Origin: Rubrivivax sp.
GTDB lineage: Bacteria > Pseudomonadota > Gammaproteobacteria > Burkholderiales > Burkholderiaceae_C
DNA length: 61,033 nt
Direction of reading: 5' to 3'
Assembly: GCA_019635285.1 (NCBI GenBank)
Contig: JAHBZS010000027.1
Coordinates: 1 to 61,033 of the forward strand
In this document: one piece after another, positions 33,910-45,112 of the stretch
Layout of the letters: each line of letters opens with the position of its first letter
Numbering within the stretch: the stretch's first letter is position 1
The notes under the pieces: model-generated
What the model was told of the DNA's origin: nothing
Seen by the model: the letters and a program-made list of their open reading frames with translations, nothing else
Database searches by the model: none
Program-made: the position numbers and the translations under genes

Positions 33910-35553
33910 TCAGCGCGGCAGGCTCTTCGCGCGCCGCGTCAGCACCGTCGGGAAGCTGACCGGCAGCGTCTGCGGGAAGTCGCGGCTGTAGTGCAGGCCG
34001 CGGCTCTCGTGGCGCATCAACGCCGAACGCACGATCAGTTCGGCGCAGACCACCAGGTTGCGCAACTCCAGCAGGTCGCGCGTCACGCGGAAGTTGGCGT
34101 AGTAGTCGTCGATCTCGCCCTTGAGCAGCTTGATGCGGTGCAGCGCCCGCTCCAGCCGGCGCGTGGTGCGCACGATGCCCACGTAGTTCCACATCAGCAG
34201 GCGCAGCTCGTCCCAGTTGTGCGCGATGACCACCTGCTCGTCGGCGTCCTCGACCTGGCTTTCGTCCCAGTCGGGCACGCCTTCGGCCGGCACGTCGGCG
34301 CTCTGCAGGATGCGCTCGGCACAGCAGGTGCCCACGACCACGCATTCCAGCAGCGAGTTGCTGGCCAGCCGGTTGGCGCCGTGCAGGCCGGTATAGGTGG
34401 TCTCGCCCACCGCGTACAGGCCGGGCAGGTCGCTGCGCCCGTCCAGGTCGGTGACCACGCCGCCGCAGGTGTAGTGCGCGGCCGGCACCACCGGAATGGG
34501 CTGGCGCGCGATGTCGATGCCCAGCGACAGGCAGCGCGCATGGATCGTCGGGAAGTGTTCCTTCAGGAAGGCCTCGCCCAGGTGCGTGGCATCCAGCCAC
34601 ACATGGTCCAGGCCGTGCTTCTTCATCTCGAAGTCGATGGCGCGGGCGACGATGTCCCGCGGCGCCAGTTCGAGGCGCGCGTCGTGGTCCTGCATGAAGC
34701 GCGTGCCCCCGGGGTCACCCGGTCCGGTGGACGGCAGCTTCAGCTGCGCGCCCTCTCCGCGCAGCGCTTCGGTGATGAGGAAGCTGCGCTCCTGCGGGTG
34801 GTACAGGCAGGTCGGATGAAACTGGATGAACTCCATGTTGCCGACGCGACAGCCCGCGCGCCAGGCCATGGCGATGCCGTCGCCGGTGGCCGTGTCGGGG
34901 TTGCTGGTGTAGCGGTAGACCTTGCCCACGCCGCCGGTGGCCAGCACCACCGCCGAGGCGCGCAGCGTCTCCACGCGCCGGCGGTCCATGTCCAGCGCAT
35001 ACACGCCATGGCAGCGCGGCAGCGCCTCGTCGGCCGCCCCTCGCAGGTGGCGGGTGGTGATCAGGTCCACCGCCATCCAGCGCTGGCGCAGCACGATGTT
35101 CGGATGCGCACGCGCCTTGGCCAGCAGGGCATCGTGGATCGCCTTGCCGGTGGCGTCGGCCGCATGGGCGATGCGCCGCACGGCGTGGCCGCCTTCGCGC
35201 GTCAGGTGCAGGCCGAGCGGCCCGCTGGGGTCGGCGGAGAACGGCACGCCCTGCTCCACCAGCCATTCCACCGCCATCGCGCTGCGTTCGGCGATGAAGC
35301 GCGCCGTCTGCTCGTCGACCAGACCGGCGCCGGCATCCTGCGTGTCGCGCACGTGCGATTCGACGCTGTCGTCATCGCCCAGCACGCCGACGATGCCGCC
35401 CTGCGCCCAGGCGGTGGCGCCTTCGTCGAGCTCGCGCTTGGCCAGCACCACCACCGGCCGCTGCGACGCCACGCGCAAGGCCACCGCCAAGCCGGCCAGG
35501 CCGGCACCGACGACGACCACCGGCGCAAGCGGTGAAGAAGAGGATGAAGGCAT
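33910..35553 (-). CDS. nadB: L-aspartate oxidase
   Basis: 547 aa from 35553 (MPSSSSS); an ATG at 35568 would add five residues. FAD-dependent, it oxidises L-aspartate to iminoaspartate, the first step of de novo NAD synthesis. It shows the N-terminal [16 protein letters not shown], the succinate-dehydrogenase-like flavoprotein core ([39 protein letters not shown]) and a C-terminal helical domain. Convergent with nadC, it completes a compact nadA-nadC/nadB locus. Confidence 0.96.
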   Translation of the reverse strand: MPSSSSSPLAPVVVVGAGLAGLAVALRVASQRPVVVLAKRELDEGATAWAQGGIVGVLGDDDSVESHVRDTQDAGAGLVDEQTARFIAERSAMAVEWLVEQGVPFSADPSGPLGLHLTREGGHAVRRIAHAADATGKAIHDALLAKARAHPNIVLRQRWMAVDLITTRHLRGAADEALPRCHGVYALDMDRRRVETLRASAVVLATGGVGKVYRYTSNPDTATGDGIAMAWRAGCRVGNMEFIQFHPTCLYHPQERSFLITEALRGEGAQLKLPSTGPGDPGGTRFMQDHDARLELAPRDIVARAIDFEMKKHGLDHVWLDATHLGEAFLKEHFPTIHARCLSLGIDIARQPIPVVPAAHYTCGGVVTDLDGRSDLPGLYAVGETTYTGLHGANRLASNSLLECVVVGTCCAERILQSADVPAEGVPDWDESQVEDADEQVVIAHNWDELRLLMWNYVGIVRTTRRLERALHRIKLLKGEIDDYYANFRVTRDLLELRNLVVCAELIVRSALMRHESRGLHYSRDFPQTLPVSFPTVLTRRAKSLPR

Positions 35554-35630
35554 GGCCGAGGTCCGCATTTTCGTGATGCATTCTACGAAGCGACGGCTGC
35601 GCAGGGTTTCTGCACTTGCTGCGCTGCGGC

Positions 35631-35648
35631 GTGTGCGCTAACGCACAC
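35631..35648. promoter_or_regulatory. perfect 7-bp inverted repeat between nadB and a divergent gene
   Basis: GTGTGCG-CTAA-CGCACAC lies in the 165-bp gap between the nadB start and the gene at 35719. It could be a regulator-binding palindrome (for example an NAD-responsive repressor site) or a simple hairpin. No second copy was noticed in the window. Confidence 0.35.
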
Positions 35649-35718
35649 CCGCGCGGGAGGACGGGCTCCTACACTCGGCGCCGCCCGGCCTCAGGGTTGC
35701 CGCCATACCAGGTAAGCC

Positions 35719-36975
35719 ATGTCGAATTTCGTGCAAGACCGCCGTCCGCCGGTGGCCCCCGGCTACGCCGAACGCGACACCGAGCTGATGTCGCCGGCCA
35801 CGCAGATCGTCAGCGACAAGGACACCTATCTGGGCAATGCGGCCAGCGACATCGGTCGGCGCATCGCCGACGACCAGCTGGAGCTGTTCGTGGTGTGCCA
35901 TCCGGCCGAGGCCATGCTGCAGCAGTTCGCACAGCTGTCGCCGGAGTTCATGGCCATCCACGACATCGGCGCGGCCATCTCGGCGCGGCTGCTGGGCGCG
36001 GTGGCCACCGCGTCGTCGCGCAAGCTGCAGAAGCTGGTCATCCGCCGCCAGGGCTATGGCGTGGCATTGGCCACCTTGCAGTTCGTGGAACTGCCGCTGT
36101 CGCCGGGACGCAACCTGCGCGTCTACACCACGCAGATCGACGCCGACACGCAGACGCGCCGCCAGCTGGCCCACGTGCTGCTGGCCCACAGCCGACTCGC
36201 CGTGGTGATGGTCGGCGACCTGCCCGCGCACGCGCTGGACAGCAGCCTGCAGCCACTGCGCGAGTCCATCGCCGCGGGGCCCTGGCCCAACCGGCAGATG
36301 CTGATGGTGCCGCTGGGCTCGGCGGCGACGCTGCCCGCGCAGGCCGCGTCGCTGGCCGGACACAGTGGCGTGACCGTACGCACCACGCCGCAGGTCAGCC
36401 GGCCGGCAGATGCGTGGTCGTACATCAGCGGTGCCTGGAATCGCCTGAATAGCGCGCCCGAGAGCGCACGTGCACGTGCAACCGCGCCTGTACCCACCCC
36501 CGCGGCCGCGCCGCCGAAGGTGCACGAGTTCCTGCCCACGCAGCCGCTGGAACTGAGCCCGATGCCCGGCGTCGCCGCGCAGTCCCTTGCGGCGCAGGCC
36601 ACCGGGAGTCCGGGGCCATGGGGTGAGTACGTGCGCCGCTGTGCCGCGATCAAGGGCGCCATCGAATGCTGCGCGTTCGACATCGACACCCAGCGTTCGC
36701 TGGCACATTCGGGCACGCCGCGCATGGCCGATCGCCTGGCGGCCAAGGGCACGATGCTGCAGGCGGTGATGACCGACTCGGCCAAGGTGCTGGGCCTGGG
36801 CGCGTCCCATCCGGACGCGACGATCACGCTGGACCATCATCACCTGCTGCTGCGGCCCGTGCCCGGGCATCCGCGCGTGGTGCTGCACATGGTGCTGGAC
36901 CGCCAACAGGGCAACGTGGGCCTGGCACGCGCGCAGCTGCAACAGGTCGACCAGGCGCTACTCGGTCACGGTTGA
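35719..36975 (+). CDS. hypothetical protein with C-terminal roadblock/LC7-like region
   Basis: 418 aa, soluble, no signal peptide. The N-terminal half (to about 210) is an unrecognised alpha/beta domain with repeated hydrophobic strands (LELFVVCHPAE, LAVVMVGDLP). A Pro/Ala-rich linker follows (about 255-275). The last 115 residues (IKGAIECCAFDIDTQRSLAHSG, then HHLLLRPVPGHPRVVLHMVLD) look like a roadblock/longin-type small GTPase-regulator fold. No partner GTPase gene is nearby. The function is unknown. Confidence 0.65.
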   Translation: MSNFVQDRRPPVAPGYAERDTELMSPATQIVSDKDTYLGNAASDIGRRIADDQLELFVVCHPAEAMLQQFAQLSPEFMAIHDIGAAISARLLGAVATASSRKLQKLVIRRQGYGVALATLQFVELPLSPGRNLRVYTTQIDADTQTRRQLAHVLLAHSRLAVVMVGDLPAHALDSSLQPLRESIAAGPWPNRQMLMVPLGSAATLPAQAASLAGHSGVTVRTTPQVSRPADAWSYISGAWNRLNSAPESARARATAPVPTPAAAPPKVHEFLPTQPLELSPMPGVAAQSLAAQATGSPGPWGEYVRRCAAIKGAIECCAFDIDTQRSLAHSGTPRMADRLAAKGTMLQAVMTDSAKVLGLGASHPDATITLDHHHLLLRPVPGHPRVVLHMVLDRQQGNVGLARAQLQQVDQALLGHG

Positions 36976-37031
36976 CACAACGCCTCCCCCCGAGCGCGGG
37001 GATGCGCCGGGCGATGAAGCCCGGTAGCCTC

Positions 37032-37068
37032 CGTGGCACGGATGCAAAGTGCATCCGCGGTTCCCACG
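37032..37068 (+). other. hairpin in the leader of the PEP-CTERM gene
   Basis: An 8-bp perfect stem CGGATGCA/TGCATCCG with a 3-nt loop, plus an outer CGTGG/CCACG, ends 14 nt before the start codon, right at the ribosome-binding region (GAGG). It could modulate translation or mRNA stability. Confidence 0.35.
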
Positions 37069-37082
37069 AGGTCGAAGCAAGC

Positions 37083-37760
37083 ATGAAGAAGTCTCTCCCC
37101 GGTCTGGCCGTGACCGTCCTGCTGTGCGGCATGTCGGTGGCCTCCCAGGCCGCCACCATGACGTTGTCGAGCTGGACTTTCGGCAACGGCAATTCCGTCA
37201 ATGCGACGACGCCGGCCTACGGCGGTCATGCCGGCGGCTTCAGCGGCACCCTGTCTGGCGCCGGTGCGCCTTTCGACGGCAACATCGACACCTACTGCGT
37301 CGAGCTCACACAGACCTTCAACTGGAACGTCGGCCACAACGTCACAGTGACGACGGCGGACAGCTATTTCGGCAGCAGCAAGGCGGCTACCCTGGTCAAG
37401 CTGCTGAGCTACGCCAACCCGCTGGTCTCGGGCGCGGCCGCGGGCACCCAGGACGACTACTCGACGTCGCTGCAGCTGGCCATCTGGAACACCGTCTACG
37501 ACACGGACGACACCCTGGCGGGCGGCGCCTTCAAGGACACCAGTGGCTTCGCCGCCAAGGCCACCGACTTCCTGCAGGGCGCGAAGAACAAGCTCGGCGA
37601 CCTCGACCTGTGGGTGCTGGCATCGCCGAACCACCAAGACCAGCTGATCTGGCGCGACCGCCTCCCGCCGCAGGAAGTCCCCGAGCCGGCCAGCCTGGCC
37701 CTGGCGCTGGCTGCGCTGGGTGGGCTGGGCGTGAGCTCGCGGCGCCGCCGGTCCCGCTGA
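37083..37760 (+). CDS. PEP-CTERM sorting-domain secreted protein
   Basis: 225 aa. A signal peptide (KKSLPGLAVTVLLCGMSVASQAA) leads into a secreted domain of about 170 residues rich in Gly, Ser, Thr and Asn. The C-terminal sorting tail is VPEPASLALALAALGGLG followed by SSRRRRSR: the PEP motif, a hydrophobic helix and a basic cluster. The tail would be processed by an exosortase during export to the cell surface or biofilm matrix. No exosortase gene is in this window. A strong terminator follows. Confidence 0.9.
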   Translation: MKKSLPGLAVTVLLCGMSVASQAATMTLSSWTFGNGNSVNATTPAYGGHAGGFSGTLSGAGAPFDGNIDTYCVELTQTFNWNVGHNVTVTTADSYFGSSKAATLVKLLSYANPLVSGAAAGTQDDYSTSLQLAIWNTVYDTDDTLAGGAFKDTSGFAAKATDFLQGAKNKLGDLDLWVLASPNHQDQLIWRDRLPPQEVPEPASLALALAALGGLGVSSRRRRSR

Positions 37761-37792
37761 ACTCCGACGGGCCCCGCAGGGCCCGCCGGAGT
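37761..37792. terminator. bidirectional hairpin terminator between PEP-CTERM gene and clpB
   Basis: Two 14-nt arms, 13 of 14 paired, enclose a CGCA loop: ACTCCGACGGGCCC at 37761-37774 and its partner at 37779-37792. It occupies almost the whole 34-bp gap between the convergent genes, so it can end transcription from both sides. Confidence 0.7.
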
Positions 37793-37794
37793 CG

Positions 37795-40377
<2,583 letters not shown>

Positions 40378-40405
40378 GGGTAGAAACTCCTTTGATTGCA
40401 AGGGC

Positions 40406-40434
40406 ATTTTGGGCATGCCCCCCCCAATTTCAAG
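40406..40434 (-). promoter_or_regulatory. putative sigma-32 (heat-shock) promoter of clpB
   Basis: On the minus strand CTTGAAA (40434-40428) matches the sigma-32 -35 box exactly. After 14 nt CCCAAAAT (40413-40406) resembles its -10 box CCCCATNT. The spacing is within the known range for the family. The start codon of clpB is 28 bp downstream. Confidence 0.65.
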
Positions 40435-40527
40435 ACCATGCCGCGGGATTTGCGTTGGGAATCGCCCTCTCTATACTCGTCGCGCGCTCGGCCCCTGGCA
40501 ACTGGAACCATCGATACCGCGCTGACG

Positions 40528-42096
40528 ATGCTGGCGTCCTCCCCACACACCCACCGTCGCGGCCGCCTTCGACGCTGGCTGCATGCGCTGTATGTGGCGG
40601 CCGTCGTGGGCAGCGGCGTGCACCTGCTGCACAGCTGGCAGGTGCCGCTGGAACTGCCGGCCACCGCCATGCTGGCCGGCGTGGCGCAGATCTACACGCC
40701 GGCGCCGCCCGATGACTTCGATGCCCGGCGTCACCTGGCGGTGGTGGCCATCGACGACGAGCGCTTCAAGCGCGACTACCGCGGCGCGTCGCCCCTGGAC
40801 CGCTGCACCTTGCGCAACGACCTGCAGCAACTGTTGAGCAACCCCAAGATCCAATTGCTGGCCATCGACCTGGACCTCTCGCCCACCGACCCCATCGGCT
40901 ACCAAGCCTACATCGCGCAGCAAAAGATCGGGCAGTGTCGGGCGACCGGCGAGTTTGCAATCAACGAACGAACCCACCGCTGCCAGTGCGAACTGGAGCA
41001 GTTCCTGCAGCAGAAATCGCAGGACCTGCGCATCATCGCCATCTCGCCGCTGTCACCGACCGAAGGCCGCACCCGTGGCGAGCCCTGGGACGACCCCACG
41101 GTCTTTCCGCATATCCAGTTCGGCCAGGCCCGGCTGGATCTGCGCTTCGGCATGGTCTACGACTACGCGTTCTGGCCGCCGGTAGAAGGCGAGCCGCGGC
41201 CGCCGATCGCCGAGCTCATCACGCTGCAGATGTGCGAGCTGGCCGCCCAAAAGGCGGCATCACCCCATGCCTTTGCCTGGCCATCGCCGAAGCGATGCGA
41301 CAAGGTGCGCCAGCAGCCGAAGAGCGCGCACCCCTACCCGATTTCCTACTTCGAGACCCGGTACCTGCACAACGGCGGCTTCCCGCTGGGGCTGGCCGAC
41401 CCCTGCCTGGCCGGCCAGGCGCAGGAGCGCGAAGCGCGCCAGCAGGGCTGCGACATCCGCATGGTGCTGCTGGGCGGCAGCTACGGCCTCGCCGACCATT
41501 GGCTGACGCCGCTGGGCGAACGAAATGGCCTGGAGATCCACGGCGCGATCGCCGCCCAGCTGCGCTCGCACACCTGGTCGGGTGTCGGGTTCGTCATCGA
41601 CATCCTGCTGGGCGGCCTGCTCTTCGGCCCGCTGGCGCATTGGATGTGGGGGCGCTATTTCGCCCAACGCTGCCAGGCGCCGCCAGCGCGCAGCGGCTGG
41701 CGGCACCCGCGCATGGCCTATCGGTGGTTCATCGCTCTGGGCCTGGCCTTCGGCTTGCTCGTGGCCGGGCTGGCCGTGCTCTCGACCTTCGCCTACGCCT
41801 ACTGGGGCTGGTGGATCAGTCCGGTGCCGATGGCCATCGGCATGCTCGTCGAGGCCGCCATCGGCAGCGGCGTGCACGCGGCCACCCACGAACTCGAACA
41901 TGCGCAGGTGACGATCGCCGACCAGCAGCGCACCATCTCCGGCCTGCAGTCGACACTGTCCGGCGTGCCCGCCGAGGCAGACACAAGCGCTTCGACCGGC
42001 GCGGCCGCCGTCCCCTGGGCCACCCGGCTGCCCACGGCAGTGGCGTGGCTGCTGATCGGCATCGCCACCTATGGGGTGTTGAGTGAGCTCTTTTGA
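40528..42096 (+). CDS. CHASE2-like membrane sensor protein without a recognised output domain
   Basis: 522 aa from the ATG at 40528. Longer readings from 40438 or 40396 would run into the clpB promoter, and none has a clear ribosome site. One membrane helix near the N-terminus precedes a large periplasmic region of about 300 residues with CHASE2-like elements (LAVVAIDDERF, AIDLDLSP, EIHGAIAAQLRS). Three or four membrane helices follow at the C-terminus. CHASE2 normally sits in front of kinase, cyclase or GGDEF domains, but none is present here. The next two genes follow closely and are probably co-transcribed. Confidence 0.75.
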   Translation: MLASSPHTHRRGRLRRWLHALYVAAVVGSGVHLLHSWQVPLELPATAMLAGVAQIYTPAPPDDFDARRHLAVVAIDDERFKRDYRGASPLDRCTLRNDLQQLLSNPKIQLLAIDLDLSPTDPIGYQAYIAQQKIGQCRATGEFAINERTHRCQCELEQFLQQKSQDLRIIAISPLSPTEGRTRGEPWDDPTVFPHIQFGQARLDLRFGMVYDYAFWPPVEGEPRPPIAELITLQMCELAAQKAASPHAFAWPSPKRCDKVRQQPKSAHPYPISYFETRYLHNGGFPLGLADPCLAGQAQEREARQQGCDIRMVLLGGSYGLADHWLTPLGERNGLEIHGAIAAQLRSHTWSGVGFVIDILLGGLLFGPLAHWMWGRYFAQRCQAPPARSGWRHPRMAYRWFIALGLAFGLLVAGLAVLSTFAYAYWGWWISPVPMAIGMLVEAAIGSGVHAATHELEHAQVTIADQQRTISGLQSTLSGVPAEADTSASTGAAAVPWATRLPTAVAWLLIGIATYGVLSELF

Positions 42097-42112
42097 GCGA
42101 CGAGGTGACCTG

Positions 42113-42559
42113 ATGAAGTGGCTTCGAATTTCCCTCTGCGCCATCGCCCTGGCCGCGGCAGCGTGGCCTGCCGCAGCCACCGACATGCCGTGCCTCAAGG
42201 GCAAGCAGGCCGAGCTGGTGCGCGCGTCCGATCTGTTTGCCGCACTGAAGTCGGTGTGGTCCGGCCCGCAGTGCGCCCAGGTCGGCAGGGTGGTGGCCCA
42301 GCTGCAGGCGAGGCCGGTGCAGGGGGGCCGCAAGCTGCAGGGCGCCAAGGCGCTCGACGCCGAGGCCGCCCGCAAAGAGCTGGAGGCAGCCCGTGCCGAC
42401 CCGGAATTCACGCGCAAGGTGGCCGCCGCGTCCGAAGGCGTCACCGACCCGACGGCGCGGCTGGTCGTCGAGACCGCTTTGCTCGAGGACGAAGGCCATT
42501 TCTCGGCCAGCCAGCTGCTGATGGATGAGATCGCCGCCAAGACACAGGGGGCCCGATGA
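42113..42559 (+). CDS. small exported hypothetical protein
   Basis: 148 aa from the ATG at 42113, preceded by GAGGTGA. The N-terminal signal peptide (LRISLCAIALAAAAWPAAA) ends near residue 22. The mature part is about 125 residues, helical and Ala/Glu/Lys-rich, with a Cys pair (PCLKGK, GPQCAQ) that could form a disulfide. I recognise no family. It overlaps the M48 protease gene by 4 nt (ATGA) and lies 16 bp after the CHASE2-like gene, so the three may form one envelope module. Confidence 0.7.
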   Translation: MKWLRISLCAIALAAAAWPAAATDMPCLKGKQAELVRASDLFAALKSVWSGPQCAQVGRVVAQLQARPVQGGRKLQGAKALDAEAARKELEAARADPEFTRKVAAASEGVTDPTARLVVETALLEDEGHFSASQLLMDEIAAKTQGAR

Positions 42560-43803
42560 AAGCACACCTCCGTCTCGTCGCCGGCCTCGCCATGGCCGCC
42601 ACGCTGTTGGATGCCGGCGCCGCCAACCTGCTGGACCGCGCCGGCGGCCTGCTCGGCGACCTGCGCTCCGCGATCACGCCGGCGTCGGCACCGTCAGCAG
42701 CGCCCCCACCCTCGACCTCGTCGCCGCCCTCGCCTTCGCCATCACCTTCGCCATCTCCCACGGCCTCGCCTGCTCCTGCGGCGCAGCCCCGCCCGGCACC
42801 TGGCGCCACGCCGGCGGCCGTGACGGTGGGCCGCAAGCGCGTGCCACTGAGCAGCGCCGTCGTCGACCTGCATTGCCAACGCGTGGTCGACCCCTTCGAG
42901 CTGAACGCCAACGTGGGTGCGCTGGCGTCGCTGGCCACCTCGGGCGTGGCCGACTCGCTGCCCGGCCTGCTGACGCGCGGCGGCTCGGCGCAGGCCTCGG
43001 GGCACCGCATCTCGCGCTCGGTGCGCGAGCAGGCACTGCTGCTGAACTGGATGCCGATGACGCTGGAGCAGCGCTACGGGCAGCTGATCCACGACGACGC
43101 GCTGACCGCCGGCGTGCTGGTCGAACGCGACAGCACGCTGGGCAAGCGGCTGTACCCGAAAGCCGACGAGTTGCTCGCGACCATCCTGTCCGGCGTCGAC
43201 GAGCCGCATCCGTACCGCTTCGAGCTGTACATCCGCAAGGCCAACGAGAACAACGCGATGGCCCTGCCCGGCGGCATCGTCTACATCGACGCCGGCCTGC
43301 TGCGTGACGCCGACCTGGCCATGGCGCGCTTCGCCTTGGCGCACGAGATCAGCCATGTGCTGCGCCGGCACGAGACACGCATCGCCCAGGCGCGGGTCAT
43401 CGACACCATCTCCCTCACCGGCGCGGCCAGCGACCTGGTGAGCGTGGTGCGCGACCCGGCGTCGCTGAGCACCGGGGTGCTGAAGACCGCGGCCGCCGGC
43501 CACAAGAGCTTCAGGCAGCACTATGGCGACCAGGAACTGCAGGCCGATTCCTGCGCCGTGCGCGTGCTGTACGTCGCGCTGGACAACCCGGTCGAGGTGG
43601 ACAAGGCCATCGGCGCTTTCATCGCCACCCTGCCCGCCGACGCGCCGCCGGCCAAGGCGACGGGCAGCGGCCCCGGAGGCGTGGGCGACCTGGTCGTCGA
43701 AGTCAGCCAGCCGGTGGACCGCCATCCGTCGACGCGCGAGCGCATCGACAACCTGAAAGCCGTGCGTACGGCGGCCAAGGACGCGCCCGCCGTCACTCGC
43801 TAA
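42556..43803 (+). CDS. M48-family zinc metalloprotease, exported
   Basis: 415 aa. A signal peptide of about 22 residues is followed by a low-complexity Pro/Ser linker (about 46-90), then a peptidase domain with the zinc motif H263-EISH-H267 region (HEISHVLRRHE) and a downstream Glu ligand candidate in LQADSCAVR. M48 proteins degrade misfolded envelope proteins or assist outer-membrane assembly (BepA-like). It starts within the stop of the preceding small exported protein. The DNA encoding the linker is a tandem run of CCN/TCN codons. Confidence 0.87.
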   Translation: MKAHLRLVAGLAMAATLLDAGAANLLDRAGGLLGDLRSAITPASAPSAAPPPSTSSPPSPSPSPSPSPTASPAPAAQPRPAPGATPAAVTVGRKRVPLSSAVVDLHCQRVVDPFELNANVGALASLATSGVADSLPGLLTRGGSAQASGHRISRSVREQALLLNWMPMTLEQRYGQLIHDDALTAGVLVERDSTLGKRLYPKADELLATILSGVDEPHPYRFELYIRKANENNAMALPGGIVYIDAGLLRDADLAMARFALAHEISHVLRRHETRIAQARVIDTISLTGAASDLVSVVRDPASLSTGVLKTAAAGHKSFRQHYGDQELQADSCAVRVLYVALDNPVEVDKAIGAFIATLPADAPPAKATGSGPGGVGDLVVEVSQPVDRHPSTRERIDNLKAVRTAAKDAPAVTR

Positions 43804-43826
43804 TCAATCGCTGGCCGGCCCGCCAC

Positions 43827-45098
43827 TTATTCGAGGCTCTCGTCGCCCTCGCCGTCGGCATAGAGGCATTCGCGGCCCAGGCGGTCAAGGCACAGCTCGG
43901 CCGTCAAGGGAAGCATCAGCGAGCCGCAGCGCGAGTCGCGGTACAGGCGCTCCAGCGGCTGGGTCTTCAGCATCGCCTGCCCGCCGCAGGTGCGCAGCGC
44001 CAGGCTGCAGATGGCGTTGGCGTTTTCCATCACCGTGTAGTGCGCGGCATGCAGGCGCTGCCGTGCCTCGGCGTCGGGGTCGATGCCGGCGTCGCGCAGG
44101 CTGCACAGGAACAGCGCGCGCGTCTGCTCCAGCTTGATGCGCATCTCGGCCACCGCCGCCTGTTTGGTCGGGTACATGCGCCGCTTCACCGGCGACATGC
44201 CGGGCAGCTCGGCACGCAGGTACAGGACGGTGAAGTCATAGGCCGCCTGCGCGATGCCCAGGTAGGCCGGCGCCTGCGCCGTGTAGATGTGCGGATAACG
44301 CTGCGTGGCCTGGTGGTACATGCCCTCCGGCAGCAGCCGCGCGCTGTCGGGCACGAACACATCCTGCAGCAGCAGGTTGCGGCTGACGGTGCCGCGCATG
44401 CCCAGCGGGTCCCAGTCGCCGCAGACCTGCAGCCCGGCCGCGTCCGCCGGCACCGCCAGGTACAGCGCGTCGTCCAGCGCGGCGCCGGGTCGGTCGGGCG
44501 TGCACAGCACGGCATAGCTGTCGGCCGCGCCGGACATCGATACGAAGATCTTGCGGCCGTTCAAACGGTAGCCACCGTCGACGCGATGGGCGCGCGTGGC
44601 CCACGGCGCCTTGCCGGCCGCCGCCGCGCCGCCCTCGGAGAAGGGCTGCGCATACAGCCGGCCCTCGCCGACGATGCGCCCGAAGTGCAACCGACGATGG
44701 CGCTCGTGTTCGGCGCGCTGCGCCGCAGTCATGTCCAGCAGGTCGGCGATCAGGCCCATGCCCAGGCAGGCCGAGACGTGCATGCTGAAGCACAGCGCCG
44801 TGGCCGCGCAGTGCCGGCCCAGCTCGGCGATGACCAGCGCGCTGGTGGCGAAGTCGGCGCCCAGGCCACCGTAGGCCGCCGGCACGCCCAGCGCCAGCAG
44901 CCCGGCCTGGCGCAGCGCGTCGAAGCTGTCGGCGGGGAAGCTGGCGTCGCGGTCGTGGCGCGCGGCATGCAGCGCCAGGCTGCGGCGCCCGACCTCGGCG
45001 GCAAGCGCGATCAGCTCGCCTTGCCGCGCCTCCCGCAGGCTCGCGCTGCCGGCGATGGGCAGCGGGGCGTACCTGGCCGTGGCCTCGTGCAGCGTCAT
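43827..45098 (-). CDS. acyl-CoA-dehydrogenase-fold flavoprotein, possibly a two-component monooxygenase
   Basis: 423 aa. It has an acyl-CoA dehydrogenase fold: helical N-domain (GVPAAYGGLGADFAT), beta domain (GYRLNGRKIFVSMSGAADSY, WDPLGMRGTVSRNLLL) and C-terminal helical domain. The usual catalytic Glu motif (YEGT) is not found; the equivalent place reads ERLYRDSRCGSLM. With a flavin reductase encoded immediately upstream, a DszC/SfnB-like FMNH2-dependent monooxygenase role is as likely as dehydrogenation. It is the last gene of a long leftward run. Confidence 0.82.
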   Translation of the reverse strand: MTLHEATARYAPLPIAGSASLREARQGELIALAAEVGRRSLALHAARHDRDASFPADSFDALRQAGLLALGVPAAYGGLGADFATSALVIAELGRHCAATALCFSMHVSACLGMGLIADLLDMTAAQRAEHERHRRLHFGRIVGEGRLYAQPFSEGGAAAAGKAPWATRAHRVDGGYRLNGRKIFVSMSGAADSYAVLCTPDRPGAALDDALYLAVPADAAGLQVCGDWDPLGMRGTVSRNLLLQDVFVPDSARLLPEGMYHQATQRYPHIYTAQAPAYLGIAQAAYDFTVLYLRAELPGMSPVKRRMYPTKQAAVAEMRIKLEQTRALFLCSLRDAGIDPDAEARQRLHAAHYTVMENANAICSLALRTCGGQAMLKTQPLERLYRDSRCGSLMLPLTAELCLDRLGRECLYADGEGDESLE

Positions 45099-45112
45099 GT
45101 GTGGCTCCCGGG

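Noticed and set aside
42700-42800. CCN/TCN tandem run as a regulatory microsatellite
   Set aside because: It encodes the Pro/Ser linker of the M48 protein in frame and is an ordinary low-complexity coding stretch.
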